Shown here piece by piece: positions 1-11,039 of a stretch of DNA of 64,000 bases. The notes under the pieces were generated by a model that had not been told where the DNA came from, did not search any database, and saw only the letters and a program-made list of their open reading frames with translations. The stretch is from Leuconostoc citreum (GTDB lineage: Bacteria; Bacillota; Bacilli; Lactobacillales; Lactobacillaceae): contig NZ_PUFH01000001.1 in the NCBI RefSeq assembly GCF_004354555.1, positions 21,528 to 85,527 of the forward strand, read 5' to 3'. A program made the translations under genes and the position numbers. How positions within the stretch are numbered: the stretch's first letter is position 1; the number at the start of each line of letters is the position of its first letter.

Positions 1-175
<175 letters not shown>

Positions 176-228
176 TTAATCACTGCGCATGCAGTTCATT
201 TTAATCGAATAGTATGGCACCCATGAAT

Positions 229-1137
229 TTACTCCAAGGCAGCCATACCACCTGTAATTTCTGTAATTTCCGTCGTAATCGCAGCTTGACGTGCACGGTT
301 GAACTGTAACTCCAAACGCCCAATAAGATCTTTAGCATTATCTGTCGCTGCTTTCATCGCTGTCGATGAAGCTGCATGTTCAGCCGTTTTAGCATCAAGC
401 ACTGCTTCATACACTAAACTCTGTGCAAACTGCGGCAACACAACATTTAATACAGCTGTTGTGTCTGGTTCGACTTCATAAGCGCTTTGAATATCTAGCT
501 CTGCTTTGTGAGCTTCTGTACCACCCATTGCGACCAACGTATCACCTGTTAACGGTAACAATTGAACGTCGCGATACTCACTAGTCAAACGGTTAACAAA
601 GTGATTGTATACAACGTGAAGTGCATCAAACACTTCAGATTCATATAAACTCGTTACTGTTTTAACTACTGAACGTATTTCGTTAAACGATGGTACATCT
701 GAAACACCACGGTGTTCCAAAATGACTTCAAAGCCACGTTTCTTATAAAAATCAGCCCCATTACCACCAACAGCCAAAATAGCCGTATTGGTTGTATCCA
801 AATTCAAACGGGCCATTAATGCATTCGTTTGTTTGATAACATTGGCATTGTACGATCCAACCAAACCACGATCAGAGGTAACAACCAAAATACCCGTCTT
901 ACGAATGGGCCGTTGCGCAATTAGAGGAATATGCTTGGCATCAGCATTGTCAAACAAGTGAGCGGCAACAAGATGCTCCACCACCGCCTCAAGGCGTGCG
1001 GCGTATGCTTGATATCCTCTACCATAGCGTTGAATTTGGCTTAGTTTAGCCGTTGAGACCATTTGCATGGCACTCGTTATTTGACGCGTCTTTTTAGTGG
1101 ATGAGATACGACGCTGAATATCTTGCAAAGAAGCCAT
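229..1137 (-). CDS. atpG: ATP synthase F1 gamma subunit
   Basis: The central rotor shaft of F1, coupling c-ring rotation to the alpha3beta3 catalytic head on the cytoplasmic face of the membrane. The 302-residue protein starts [20 protein letters not shown] and ends with the conserved C-terminal helix ([17 protein letters not shown]), both hallmark gamma segments that form the coiled-coil shaft. Length is slightly above the usual 285-290, from insertions in the middle Rossmann-like domain. It lies 15 bp after atpA and about 110 bp before atpD, and a good SD (GGAGGACGC) precedes the ATG. Confidence 0.97.
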   Translation of the reverse strand: MASLQDIQRRISSTKKTRQITSAMQMVSTAKLSQIQRYGRGYQAYAARLEAVVEHLVAAHLFDNADAKHIPLIAQRPIRKTGILVVTSDRGLVGSYNANVIKQTNALMARLNLDTTNTAILAVGGNGADFYKKRGFEVILEHRGVSDVPSFNEIRSVVKTVTSLYESEVFDALHVVYNHFVNRLTSEYRDVQLLPLTGDTLVAMGGTEAHKAELDIQSAYEVEPDTTAVLNVVLPQFAQSLVYEAVLDAKTAEHAASSTAMKAATDNAKDLIGRLELQFNRARQAAITTEITEITGGMAALE

Positions 1138-1152
1138 TGCAGCGTCCTCCTA

Positions 1153-2676
<1,524 letters not shown>

Positions 2677-2679
2677 TCA

Positions 2680-3222
2680 CTAACCTAATAATTGTGCCTT
2701 CATTTTGGCAATTTTTGTTTGTAAACTTCCGTCAATTAGTGTTGATTGTGACTGTAAAATCACACCACCAATAATACTTTCATCCACATTATTAGTTAAA
2801 TTAACATGCTTCGCACCTGTTTTAGAAGCAAAAACTGCTGCTAATTTATCTAAACGTGTCTCATCTAGTGCAACGGCCGTTGTGGCCACAACATTAACAA
2901 TGCCATGTGCATCATTATAATAATCTTCAAAAGATGTCACGATTTGTGTCAAGAGATTTAAACGATTATTATAAGCCAGCAGCTTAACCAAATTTTGAAT
3001 GGCTTCTGAGGCACCTGTCGTCAATGTTGTTAGCAGACCATCACGTGCCTCACTGTTGATGTCATTTGAACTCACAATCGTCACAAAGTTCGGATTGTTT
3101 TCAAAAACCACTTTTAAGGTATCTAAATCTTTTCGTGTGTCTTCAACATTGCCTTGTTCACTAGATAATTCAAAAATTGCTTTGGCGTATTGGTCAGCGA
3201 TATCTTTAAGATTTGTTGCCAT
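2680..3222 (-). CDS. atpH: ATP synthase F1 delta subunit (OSCP)
   Basis: The peripheral-stalk subunit that ties the F1 head to the b subunits. The 180 residues are typical. The N-terminal helical domain (IADQYAKAIFELSSEQG) and the C-terminal segment with the conserved ESIIGGVILQSQSTLIDGSLQTKI pattern (split here only by description) define the family. It lies between atpF (11 bp gap) and atpA (12 bp gap). Confidence 0.96.
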   Translation of the reverse strand: MATNLKDIADQYAKAIFELSSEQGNVEDTRKDLDTLKVVFENNPNFVTIVSSNDINSEARDGLLTTLTTGASEAIQNLVKLLAYNNRLNLLTQIVTSFEDYYNDAHGIVNVVATTAVALDETRLDKLAAVFASKTGAKHVNLTNNVDESIIGGVILQSQSTLIDGSLQTKIAKMKAQLLG

Positions 3223-3233
3223 CCCAATACTCC

Positions 3234-3743
3234 TTATTTAGTTTCTAAATCTGAAATGTAAGCATCAATTAATGCTTGTTGATCATTTAACGATAATTCC
3301 TTCTGCATAAGTTTTGAAGCAATCGCTACAGATAGCGCTGCTACATCATTTTTTGCATTAGCAATTGCGTCTTCCTTGAGCTTTTCAGCATCAGTTTGTG
3401 CTTGCTGATTAATCGTGTTTGCACGTTCAGCAGCTACAGCAACTAATGCATCGCTTTGCTTTTGTGCACTAGCCTTCGCGTCAGCAACAACCTTAGTTGC
3501 TTGTTGACGTGTGTCAGCTAACTCACTTTGCCGTTGTGCTGCCAAATTTTCAGCTTCTTGACGTGCTGATTCAGCACCATCAATGTCAGTTGAAATTTTT
3601 TCAGCACGTTCATCAAGAACTTTTGTCAATGGCCCGTAAGCCACTTTCTTCAAAATAACCATCAACACGAGGAATGAAATGATAATAAACAGCATATTAC
3701 CTAATGGTAATTTGTTTGCTGCTAAGGTTGTTAAACCAAACAT
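3234..3743 (-). CDS. atpF: ATP synthase Fo b subunit
   Basis: The membrane-anchored stator dimer of ATP synthase. It has one N-terminal transmembrane helix (about residues 12-32, LGNMLFIIISFLVLMVILKK) followed by a long, charged, Ala/Gln/Glu-rich helix characteristic of the b-subunit coiled coil. The 169 residues match the usual length. Operon position between atpE and atpH confirms the call. Confidence 0.96.
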   Translation of the reverse strand: MFGLTTLAANKLPLGNMLFIIISFLVLMVILKKVAYGPLTKVLDERAEKISTDIDGAESARQEAENLAAQRQSELADTRQQATKVVADAKASAQKQSDALVAVAAERANTINQQAQTDAEKLKEDAIANAKNDVAALSVAIASKLMQKELSLNDQQALIDAYISDLETK

Positions 3744-3769
3744 GATTTTCCTCCACTATATACTTGTGA

Positions 3770-4042
<273 letters not shown>

Positions 4043-4161
4043 TCAGCACATTTCCATTTTGATTAGATGAAACGCTCCCGCGTAATTAACAAACCAACTT
4101 GTGTCATAAATTGAGTATTTCTAGTCAACTTGTGGCACAAATCTCATTTGCTTGATCACCA

Positions 4162-4887
4162 TTATTCATTACCCGACAATTGGGCAATAAACACACCAGT
4201 TAAGATTACAAAGACATAAGCCTGAATCCCACCGATAAATAGTGAAAAGCCTTGCCAGACCATTTCAATCGGCAATGCTAGCACTGTCCAGAAACCATTC
4301 AGGTGTCCTGGCCAAGCTAAACTATTAGCCACGAGTGTCAGTAACATTTCACCAGCGAAAATATTACCGAACAAACGCAGTGATAACGTCAAGAAATTAG
4401 CTAGTTGTTCAATGATATTAAGTGGTAACATCCAAGAATATGGTGTTAACAACATGTTTTTAAGGTATCCCTTAAAGCCTAGTTGTTGTACGCCCATACC
4501 GTGTGCAACCATCAAAGACATAATAGCTAACGTCATCGTCACGATCGGGTTTGCTGTGGGTGACTTGATATAAGTCACACCATCAGTCCCCTGCAATTGA
4601 AGCAACAAGCCCATTTCGTTTGATACTACGATGAAGAAAAACAACGTAAATGCATACAAACCAAATTGACGTGCCTGCTTCTTTGGCAATTGTCCACCCA
4701 CAATACCATTAGTGAAATCAAGTAAGTATTCAATGACATTTTGTCGCTTACCTGGTCGCAATGACGGTTTACGTGTTAGCACAATCGATACAATCACAAC
4801 GATTGCCATAGCCAGCAACGTTGAAAGTATCGTGCCCCAATCAAATGTGAGACCTAGAAACTCAAACGGTGCCGTAGGGTCATCCAT
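4162..4887 (-). CDS. atpB: ATP synthase Fo a subunit
   Basis: The stator subunit that provides the proton half-channels against the c-ring. The 241 residues have five or six hydrophobic helices. The conserved helix holding the essential arginine reads LTLSLRLFGNIFAGEM, and a later helix contains the GGIQAYVFVILTGVF pattern. It is the first gene of the atp operon; there is no atpI-like gene upstream. A strong SD (GAAAGGAGAAGG) precedes the ATG. Confidence 0.97.
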   Translation of the reverse strand: MDDPTAPFEFLGLTFDWGTILSTLLAMAIVVIVSIVLTRKPSLRPGKRQNVIEYLLDFTNGIVGGQLPKKQARQFGLYAFTLFFFIVVSNEMGLLLQLQGTDGVTYIKSPTANPIVTMTLAIMSLMVAHGMGVQQLGFKGYLKNMLLTPYSWMLPLNIIEQLANFLTLSLRLFGNIFAGEMLLTLVANSLAWPGHLNGFWTVLALPIEMVWQGFSLFIGGIQAYVFVILTGVFIAQLSGNE

Positions 4888-4958
4888 GCGCCTTCTCCTT
4901 TCTCATATAAATTTGGCGAAATGGTCGTAAACGGCTATTCGTCATAACATATAAATCT

Positions 4959-4986
4959 ATAATACGCTTTTGAAATTGAAATACAA
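4959..4986 (-). promoter_or_regulatory. Promoter of the atp operon
   Basis: On the minus strand a -35 element TTGTAT (4981-4986) and a -10 element TATTAT (4959-4964) are separated by 16 bp, about 70 bp upstream of atpB. This is the best sigma-70-type match in the 400-bp gap before the operon. Not experimentally supported. Confidence 0.55.
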
Positions 4987-5265
4987 CCGTTTTGTGTCAC
5001 TTTTTCACAAAGAGTTATTCACGTCTTTTGTTAAACGTTGGTAAAATGGTTTTTACTGCGTAATTATTAAAAGTTACAATTTATTTAATCCCCTTAAAAA
5101 CGTTAAAAACTCTTACTATTGGGCACATTATATACCATTTATGATAAAAACTTCTGACACGTATTATCGCAAACTGTGTCATTGACAACGAAAAATACAA
5201 GACAACATTTTAGACACTAAAGCTTAAAAACGAAATATTTCTCTCTGTTTTGTGATTTAAAAAAC
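4987..5265. other. Gene-free AT-rich stretch upstream of the atp operon
   Basis: This part of the gap between atpB and the uracil permease gene is AT-rich and contains no credible ORF, tRNA or strong hairpin. It holds short poly-A/T runs and may act as an upstream promoter region. I see no further feature in it. Confidence 0.5.
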
Positions 5266-5292
5266 AAAAAACACGACAAAATGTCGTGTTTT
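5266..5292 (-). terminator. Terminator after the uracil permease gene
   Basis: Perfect 8-bp stem ACACGACA/TGTCGTGT (5271-5278 with 5282-5289) with a three-base loop, flanked by A and T runs on both sides. It abuts the stop codon of the leftward permease gene. Confidence 0.85.
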
Positions 5293-6570
5293 TTAATGGC
5301 GATCACTGGCCGCCACTTTAGGCAATAATAGATTTAATAAAATGCCCAGTAAGGTTGCAATAGCAACGCCTGAAAAATCCATTTGTGCGCTTAATTGCAA
5401 ATGGAAGTTACCAATACCAATGACGAGTACTGGTGCTGCAATCATGAGATTACGTTTTTTACTATAATCAACTTTATTATCAACCAGCACTTGCAAGCCA
5501 GCGGCTGCAATAACACCGTATAACATAAAACCAACACCGCCCGTAACCGCCCCAGGAATAGTTGAAATTAAAGCAGATAACTTACCTACAAAACTGAAGA
5601 TAACCGCAAAGAATGCTGCCCCACCAATTACCCATACAGAATACACACGACTAAGTTGCATCACACCAATATTTTCACCATAAGAGGTGACTGCTGGGCC
5701 ACCAACTAATCCAGCAACAACCGAAGCTGTACCATCACCGGTTAATGTGCGTTTCAAGCCTGGATTGACAAAAAAATCATGTCCTGTAATTTTTGAAAGC
5801 ACCATCAAGTGACCTAAATGCTCGGATAACGTCACCAATGCTAGTGGTGCCATACTGAGCACTGCCGCAGGATAAAAGTGAAAACCATTTTTACCGATGA
5901 ATGTTTCATAATTTGGCAATTGGAACCAATGCGCTGTAGCAACGGGAGACAAATCAACAAGCCCAAAAACTAATGCCATGAGATAACCGAATACAATGCC
6001 TAATAAAACCGGTAGTAAACCAAGAAAACCCTTCAAGAACATATTAAAAGCAACTGTGGCTAATAACGTTAATAATGCGACGACAAACACTTTCCAATCA
6101 TATTTTCCATTAATCATCGTAGCAGAAGTAGCCGCAGAACCGGCTAAACTTAAGCCAATCACCATAATAATAGGGCCGACCACTTCGGGTGGAAATATCG
6201 TATCCAACCAGCCTGTTCCTGTAACTGTTATAATCAATGCAACAACCAAATAGACTAGACCAACAGCAATAATTCCCTGTGCCACTGCCGGATAACCCAC
6301 TGTCTTCATCAACGAGGCCATTGGAATAATAAACGCAAAACTAGAGCCCATATAAGCTGGTACTTTACCACGTGTAATCAATAAATGTAATAGTGTGCCA
6401 ATGCCAGATGTAAATAATGCGACCCCTGGATTAAGCCCTACTAATAATGGTACCAAGACTGTGGCACCAAACATTGAAAACAGATGCTGTAATGAAAGTC
6501 CTAGCCAAGTAAGAAATGGTGGTTTATCATGCAAATCGTAAATTGCATGATTATCGGGTTTTGCTGCCAT
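5293..6570 (-). CDS. uraA: Uracil permease, nucleobase:cation symporter-2 family
   Basis: A polytopic membrane protein importing uracil with protons (PyrP/UraA type). Visible family marks are DLHDKPPFLTWLGLSLQHL at the N-terminus, GSSFAFI in an early helix, and TSYGENIGVMQLSRV, the substrate-binding half-helix segment. About 14 hydrophobic segments are expected. Start choice is uncertain: ATG at 6568-6570 gives MAAKPDNHAIYD, which fits the family, but has no adjacent SD. The strong SD (GAGGAGGA, about 6601-6608) is 9-10 nt from an upstream in-frame TTG (6589-6591), and a hairpin lies between them (see the separate entry). It has its own -10 box and follows a terminator. Confidence 0.93.
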   Translation of the reverse strand: MAAKPDNHAIYDLHDKPPFLTWLGLSLQHLFSMFGATVLVPLLVGLNPGVALFTSGIGTLLHLLITRGKVPAYMGSSFAFIIPMASLMKTVGYPAVAQGIIAVGLVYLVVALIITVTGTGWLDTIFPPEVVGPIIMVIGLSLAGSAATSATMINGKYDWKVFVVALLTLLATVAFNMFLKGFLGLLPVLLGIVFGYLMALVFGLVDLSPVATAHWFQLPNYETFIGKNGFHFYPAAVLSMAPLALVTLSEHLGHLMVLSKITGHDFFVNPGLKRTLTGDGTASVVAGLVGGPAVTSYGENIGVMQLSRVYSVWVIGGAAFFAVIFSFVGKLSALISTIPGAVTGGVGFMLYGVIAAAGLQVLVDNKVDYSKKRNLMIAAPVLVIGIGNFHLQLSAQMDFSGVAIATLLGILLNLLLPKVAASDRH

Positions 6571-6579
6571 AATGTTAGT

Positions 6580-6607
6580 GCGAACACCCAAGCGTTCGCT
6601 TCCTCCT
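6580..6607 (-). promoter_or_regulatory. SD followed by a start-region hairpin of uraA
   Basis: On the minus strand the SD GAGGAGG is followed after two bases by a stem GCGAAC/GTTCGC (6594-6599 with 6580-6585) with an 8-nt loop that contains the alternative TTG start. The ATG begins 9 nt after the stem. If the stem folds, SD and ATG come to normal distance; if open, the TTG could be used. Either reading implies a start-site decision controlled by structure. Confidence 0.5.
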
Positions 6608-6647
6608 CAATCTTTTACCGTTAACAATAATAAATCTAAACGATACC

Positions 6648-6653
6648 ATTATA
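6648..6653 (-). promoter_or_regulatory. Probable -10 box of uraA
   Basis: A perfect TATAAT on the minus strand about 78 nt before the uraA ATG, directly after the terminator at 6655-6696. No convincing -35 element is present at 17 bp, because the terminator stem occupies that place. Initiation here or read-through from the upstream promoter at 7023-7051 are both possible. Confidence 0.4.
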
Positions 6654-6654
6654 A

Positions 6655-6696
6655 ACTAAAAACCTGACATGTTGTTAAACAATGTCAGGTTTTGTT
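6655..6696 (-). terminator. Intrinsic terminator upstream of uraA
   Basis: A 10-bp perfect stem AACCTGACAT/ATGTCAGGTT (6661-6670 with 6682-6691), with T-rich flanks on both strands. On the minus strand it ends the transcript that starts near 7020, or it could be an attenuator of uraA. Its stem continues almost into the uraA -10 box. Confidence 0.75.
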
Positions 6697-6846
6697 TATT
6701 CAATTATTATGGTGCGCAGCAAACGCACGCTTTTGAGACTTGACTCCGACATATCTGGCTGATTTCTCGTACCTTGCCAACCTGCACACCTGTAAATCGC
6801 GTTGATAGTGTCCAGATGCGTATCATCTGCTCTTAATTAAATCATA
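6697..6846 (-). ncRNA. Candidate structured small RNA of unknown class
   Basis: A gene-free stretch with unusually many short perfect stems and mixed base composition compared with its AT-rich surroundings. In minus-strand order: CAGATG/CATCTG (6824-6829 with 6813-6818), a GACAC/GTGTG stem, GGTTGG/TCAGCC with wobble pairs, and GTGCG/CGCAC (6724-6728 with 6712-6716), followed by the intrinsic terminator at 6655-6696. A TATGAT box lies at 6841-6846. It does not match the SRP RNA, tmRNA, RNase P or riboswitch consensus I can recall. It could be an independent RNA, or the 3' part of the catabolite-controlled transcript and thus a uraA leader. Confidence 0.4.
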
Positions 6847-6939
6847 TCACAGTGGCAGGTTTTTATAACTCAGATTAACTGCTCGAAACATTGGCTTTTG
6901 TTATGCTTTACTGGCATCAAATTAATCACTAATCGTTGT

Positions 6940-6993
6940 TCACAAGATGCCGGCCAATGATATGTCGAATTCAAATAATTTACTTTGCGTCAT
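6940..6993 (-). CDS. 17-codon ORF or leader peptide under catabolite control
   Basis: A short ORF encoding MTQSKLFEFDISLAGIL, with an excellent SD (AAAGGAGG, six bases before the ATG) and a strong promoter with an embedded cre site. The +1 frame continues open for about 30 codons downstream (…HWPASCEQRLVINL…), so this may be a frameshifted remnant of a slightly longer small protein. No homologue is recognised. It is reported because promoter, operator, SD and start codon line up, not because of the peptide sequence. Confidence 0.4.
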   Translation of the reverse strand: MTQSKLFEFDISLAGIL

Positions 6994-7022
6994 TCACGGC
7001 CTCCTTTGCTTTTGTTACCTTG

Positions 7023-7051
7023 ATTATATCATAATTTGAAAGCGCTTACAA
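7023..7051 (-). promoter_or_regulatory. Promoter with embedded cre (CcpA) site
   Basis: On the minus strand -35 TTGTAA (7046-7051) and -10 TATAAT (7023-7028) are separated by 17 bp. The sequence TGTAAGCGCTTTCA (7037-7050) matches the catabolite-responsive-element consensus at all defined positions and lies across the -35 and spacer, a position expected to give repression by CcpA. It drives the 17-codon ORF and the structured region downstream. Confidence 0.72.
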
Positions 7052-7085
7052 TAACTATTAAAAAAAACAATGCTTTGATATCGCA

Positions 7086-8597
7086 TTACATTTTTTCTTC
7101 TAATTTAACTTCTGGATATTTATCGTGGAACCAATTCATTGCAAACTTATTTTCGAATAGAAATACTGGCTGATCGTAGCGGTCTTTAACCAACAAGTTA
7201 CGGCTTGAAGCCATCTTCTCATCTAGTTGTTCTGGTGCTATCCAACGAGCAACTTTTGACCCAATTGACTCAAATTGAATTTCAACATTGTATTCATTTT
7301 CCATACGGAATTGGAAAACTTCAAACTGCAGTTGACCAACGGCACCAATAATGTAATCACTGCCTTGCCAAGACTTATAAAGCTGAATCGTGCCTTCTTG
7401 GACTAATTGTTCAATGCCTTTATGATATGATTTTTGTTTCATCACATCTTTAGCAATGACACGGTTGAATAGCTCTGGTGTAAATGTTGGTAGGTCTGGG
7501 AACTGTACAGCTTGTTTACCGGCATAGATGGTGTCGCCAATCTGGAAATTACCTGTATCATAAACACCAATAATGTCGCCAGGCACCGCTGTCTGAACAT
7601 TTTCACGTTCTTCAGCCATGAACTGCGTTACATTGGATAATTTCAGCTTCTTACCGTTACGCTGTAAAGTGACGTCCATACCACGACTAAACTCGCCTGA
7701 GACAATACGAACAAAAGCAATACGGTCACGATGACGCGGATCCATATTTGCCTGAATTTTGAACACAAATCCTGTAAATTGTGGCTTATCTGGTGTTACT
7801 TGCTGACCATCAACTGTGCCCATCGCCGATGGTGCTGGTGCATAAGTTAAATACTCACGCAAAAATTCGGTTACACCAAAATTAACTAATGCGGACCCAA
7901 AGAATACAGGTGTCAACTTACCACGACTGATTGCTTCTTGGTCAAAAGCATTCCCAGCATCACGCAATAACTCAATTTCATCCATTGTTTCAGTAACAAC
8001 TTCTGGATGAGCCGTGGCATTTTTAAATGGCACCATTTGATCATTTTGCAGGTCATAAATACCTTGTAAAATTTGACCTGATCCCACCGGCCAGTTCATA
8101 GGATAAGCTTGTATCCCCAAAATAGACTCTAACTCGTCCACTAAATCTAAAGCTGGACGTGCATCACGGTCAATTTTGTTAAAAAAAGTAAAGACAGGAA
8201 TACCACGCTGAGCAACAATTTCAAACAACTTTTTTGTTTGTGGTTCGATACCCTTTGCCGCATCGACAACCATGACGACAGAATCAACTGCCATCAACGT
8301 ACGATAAGTATCTTCGGAAAAATCCTCGTGTCCAGGTGTATCTAAAATATTAATGCGTTTCCCATCATAATCGAATTGTAGGACCGAAGAGGTCACCGAA
8401 ATACCACGCTGTTGTTCGATTGCCATCCAATCTGAGGAAGCCAACTTATGAGATCCGCGACCCTTGACTGTTCCAGCCTCACGAATCACACCGCCGTGTA
8501 ATAATAGTTGTTCAGTTAATGTCGTTTTACCTGCATCTGGGTGAGAAATGATAGCAAATGTCCGACGGTTTTGTAATTGTTCTTGAAAGTTTTCCAT
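7086..8597 (-). CDS. prfC: Peptide chain release factor 3
   Basis: A translational GTPase that recycles RF1/RF2 from the terminating ribosome. The 503-residue protein has the G motifs [13 protein letters not shown] (G1), RGISVTSS (G2), [16 protein letters not shown] (G3) and NKIDRD (G4), followed by domain II and the RF3-specific C-terminal domain with [19 protein letters not shown]. It stands alone. The SD is weak (an AGG well upstream of the ATG). The G3 sequence with FSEDTYRTL separates RF3 from EF-G. Confidence 0.96.
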   Translation of the reverse strand: MENFQEQLQNRRTFAIISHPDAGKTTLTEQLLLHGGVIREAGTVKGRGSHKLASSDWMAIEQQRGISVTSSVLQFDYDGKRINILDTPGHEDFSEDTYRTLMAVDSVVMVVDAAKGIEPQTKKLFEIVAQRGIPVFTFFNKIDRDARPALDLVDELESILGIQAYPMNWPVGSGQILQGIYDLQNDQMVPFKNATAHPEVVTETMDEIELLRDAGNAFDQEAISRGKLTPVFFGSALVNFGVTEFLREYLTYAPAPSAMGTVDGQQVTPDKPQFTGFVFKIQANMDPRHRDRIAFVRIVSGEFSRGMDVTLQRNGKKLKLSNVTQFMAEERENVQTAVPGDIIGVYDTGNFQIGDTIYAGKQAVQFPDLPTFTPELFNRVIAKDVMKQKSYHKGIEQLVQEGTIQLYKSWQGSDYIIGAVGQLQFEVFQFRMENEYNVEIQFESIGSKVARWIAPEQLDEKMASSRNLLVKDRYDQPVFLFENKFAMNWFHDKYPEVKLEEKM

Positions 8598-8635
8598 AAA
8601 ATCTAGTTTACCTGATATACCAGTGTTTCACAACA

Positions 8636-8661
8636 GAAAAAGCCAACCGTTACCGATTAGC
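8636..8661 (-). terminator. Terminator after the carbonic anhydrase gene
   Basis: On the minus strand GCTAATCG/CGGTTGGC forms an 8-bp stem (three G-T pairs) around a GTAA tetraloop at 8642-8661, followed by five to six T. A second palindrome (AACAGCATGCTGTT) lies just before it. Confidence 0.65.
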
Positions 8662-8689
8662 CTAACAGCATGCTGTTACTTTTTAAATT

Positions 8690-9313
8690 TTAACGATCAG
8701 CAACGACTTTAACGTCGCGCGCAGCAATATGTTGTACGTCACGATAGTTATTCGGATATTTTTCATGTAATAATGCTAATTCAGCTGAACTAATGACAAT
8801 TGGCTGCTTCAATACTAACCAAGTGACATCTTGTCCCAATGGCGGTGTCGTGAGAGAACCAGTGTAACGATAATAGGAATGATCTTGAGGCAATAATTCG
8901 ATTAAGCGCGTTGCCGCAATTGACGTATGGTAAATATCTTGGATAATCGTGTGTGTTGTTGCTGTTTTTGAAACATCGGCAAAAGCTGCCACAACTAAGA
9001 CTTTGTCGCCATTTAAGTAGACAAAATGTGTTTCAGCGTCATGTCGATAACCATCAATCAGATGCTCTGCGCCTTCATGAAAATGTATACGTTCCAATTG
9101 CCATGTTTGTCCGTCTACTTGCAACGTCCCTGACACCAAAAATTGTTCACCCACAACACGGTCTTCATATTGTGTTTTGCCTGTAAACACCATGTTCAAA
9201 TGATCAGTACCTTCATCAACCAGTTGCTTACTCTCAATATTGATTGGTGACTGTAATGGTGTTTCACCAGCTTCATGCCATGTACTTTGTTGACTATAAT
9301 CCAAATGATTCAT
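8690..9313 (-). CDS. cah: Alpha-class carbonic anhydrase without signal peptide
   Basis: Reversible hydration of CO2 to bicarbonate. The 207 residues show alpha-class landmarks: QSPINI, the zinc-ligand pair in HFHEGAEH, the third ligand in AETHFVYL, and YYRYTGSLTTPPL ahead of VTWLVLKQPI. Many bacterial alpha enzymes are secreted, but this one begins MNHLDYSQQSTWHEAG with no signal peptide, so a cytosolic role is inferred, perhaps supplying bicarbonate for carboxylation and carbamoyl phosphate in a strain with arginine genes. The SD TTGGAG is 8 nt before the ATG. Confidence 0.93.
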   Translation of the reverse strand: MNHLDYSQQSTWHEAGETPLQSPINIESKQLVDEGTDHLNMVFTGKTQYEDRVVGEQFLVSGTLQVDGQTWQLERIHFHEGAEHLIDGYRHDAETHFVYLNGDKVLVVAAFADVSKTATTHTIIQDIYHTSIAATRLIELLPQDHSYYRYTGSLTTPPLGQDVTWLVLKQPIVISSAELALLHEKYPNNYRDVQHIAARDVKVVADR

Positions 9314-9445
9314 GATTTGACTCCAAAAGATTTCTTTCTATTTTATCAAAGATTAGTACGAACGTGTTAAAAACAAATAATTGGCTCACGTTTGACAAGA
9401 TAATCCTGTATAATAAGACTAAGATTTGGAAAGAAAAGTGATATT

Positions 9446-10114
9446 ATGCAACTTGTAACTGCTGCTGAGATGCAACAAATTGATAGCTACACTATTGAAA
9501 CCATTGGCATGCCACAAAACGTGCTCATCGAGCGGGCTGCAATGTCAGTGATTGATGTGATTGGTGCTGGCCATTTTAATTTAGATCATATACTAGTTTT
9601 GGCAGGTTTAGGTAATAATGGTGCCGATGGCATTGCCATTGCTCGCCTACTTTACACCCAAGGATTCAATGTATCATTACAATTTGTTGGTAACGTTTCG
9701 CGTGCCAAGGCCAGTGTCCAACAGCAACTACAAATTATCGAGAACTACGGACTGATAAGAGCTGAAAAAAGTGATTTTAACGAAGCAACTTTAATTGTTG
9801 ATGCTATTTTTGGCGTCGGCCTCAACAACACACTCCCTGAAGGCTTACAAAAAATGATTAAAGCCGCTAACCACATTGAAAAAACAGTTATTGCCGTTGA
9901 CATCCCAACTGGTATTGATGCCACGACAGGTGAAGTGCGTGGTGCGGCGTTAAAAGCACACACAACCGTTACTTTTGGGTACAATAAAGTTGGCTTAACA
10001 CAAAATGTTGGTGGTTATCTTTCTGGTAACGTCATCGTTAAAGATATCGGCTTACGCTTGCCAGAAGACTTTACATTTACCACAGTAACTCCTGACAATA
10101 TTGCCACAACATAA
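9446..10114 (+). CDS. nnrE: NAD(P)H-hydrate epimerase
   Basis: Epimerises the R and S forms of damaged, hydrated NAD(P)H so that the ADP-dependent dehydratase can repair them. The 222 residues cover only the YjeF N-terminal domain: LAGLGNNGADGIAIARLL (phosphate-binding loop), VDAIFGVGL and AVDIPTGIDATTGE. The fused C-terminal kinase/dehydratase domain seen in many bacteria is absent, so NnrD must be elsewhere. It is monocistronic, ending at a strong bidirectional terminator. Confidence 0.93.
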   Translation: MQLVTAAEMQQIDSYTIETIGMPQNVLIERAAMSVIDVIGAGHFNLDHILVLAGLGNNGADGIAIARLLYTQGFNVSLQFVGNVSRAKASVQQQLQIIENYGLIRAEKSDFNEATLIVDAIFGVGLNNTLPEGLQKMIKAANHIEKTVIAVDIPTGIDATTGEVRGAALKAHTTVTFGYNKVGLTQNVGGYLSGNVIVKDIGLRLPEDFTFTTVTPDNIATT

Positions 10115-10147
10115 AAAGCAGCGGAACTAATTGTTCCGCTGCTTTTT
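10113..10147. terminator. Bidirectional terminator between nnrE and uppP
   Basis: A perfect 15-bp stem AAAAAGCAGCGGAAC/GTTCCGCTGCTTTTT with a 5-nt loop between two convergent genes. Confidence 0.93.
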
Positions 10148-10180
10148 ATATCATCATTTTTTTCAAAACAATCACAAGAT

Positions 10181-11029
10181 TTACATTTTGACCAAGCCAG
10201 CAATGCCCAAAATCAAGAAGAGAATACCAACAACAATACGGTACCAACCGAAAATCTTAAAGTCATTGTTTTGGATATAACGCATCATCACTTTAATAGC
10301 AAACAACGCAACAACCCATGACACAACAAACCCTATCAACATGACAAAGAGTTGCGCACCAGTAAATGAGCCACCCTTAAGTAGGAAACTGCCAACCTTA
10401 AGGATAGTCACTCCAAACATCACAGGAATTGATAGGAAAAATGAAAATTCAGCGGCAACAAATCGTGATGCCCCTAAAATAACGGCGCCTAAAATGGTTG
10501 CCCCAGAGCGTGAAGTACCAGGTACCAAAGACAATACTTGGAATAGTCCAATGAAGAGGGCCATTTTAAATGTGATACGATTCACTTCTGTTACCACTGG
10601 CGCAATATTTTTTTGGCGATTTTCAATAACAATAAAGGCAATACCGTAGATAATCAATGTTGCAGACACAACCCATGGATTTAATAAATGCGCATCCATA
10701 AAGTTATTTAACAACAAACCAAATACCATAGCCGGTAAAACACCAACAATGACTTTAATCCATAAACGCCATGTTTGAAACTGCTCGCGAGATGTTTTAC
10801 GTGGCGAAAAAGGATTTAATTTATGGAAATATAGTTGAATAACGGCAAATATTGCGCCGAGTTGAATGGCATAATCAAACACTGCGGTGAAACTTTTAGT
10901 CCATACCATCCCACCCGGAATTTTCATTAAAGCCTCAGCTAAAATGATGTGACCTGTAGAAGATACTGGCAGAAACTCTGTCAAGCCTTCAACAATACCA
11001 ATAATAATTGATTTTATAAAATCGAACAT
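10181..11029 (-). CDS. uppP: Undecaprenyl-diphosphatase
   Basis: An integral membrane enzyme that dephosphorylates undecaprenyl pyrophosphate, recycling the lipid carrier for peptidoglycan and teichoic acid precursors; overexpression of the family confers bacitracin tolerance. The 282 residues carry both active-site signatures, EGLTEFLPVSSTGH near residue 14 and PGTSRSGATILGA near residue 170, with about eight hydrophobic helices. A hairpin separates the SD from the ATG (separate entry). Confidence 0.96.
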   Translation of the reverse strand: MFDFIKSIIIGIVEGLTEFLPVSSTGHIILAEALMKIPGGMVWTKSFTAVFDYAIQLGAIFAVIQLYFHKLNPFSPRKTSREQFQTWRLWIKVIVGVLPAMVFGLLLNNFMDAHLLNPWVVSATLIIYGIAFIVIENRQKNIAPVVTEVNRITFKMALFIGLFQVLSLVPGTSRSGATILGAVILGASRFVAAEFSFFLSIPVMFGVTILKVGSFLLKGGSFTGAQLFVMLIGFVVSWVVALFAIKVMMRYIQNNDFKIFGWYRIVVGILFLILGIAGLVKM

Positions 11030-11039
11030 ATGCCTGATG

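Noticed and set aside
6812..6846. Resemblance of the minus-strand segment with GATGATACGC to the start of a tetrahydrofolate riboswitch
   Set aside because: The partner strand needed for the riboswitch core is missing; GATG pairs locally with CATC instead.
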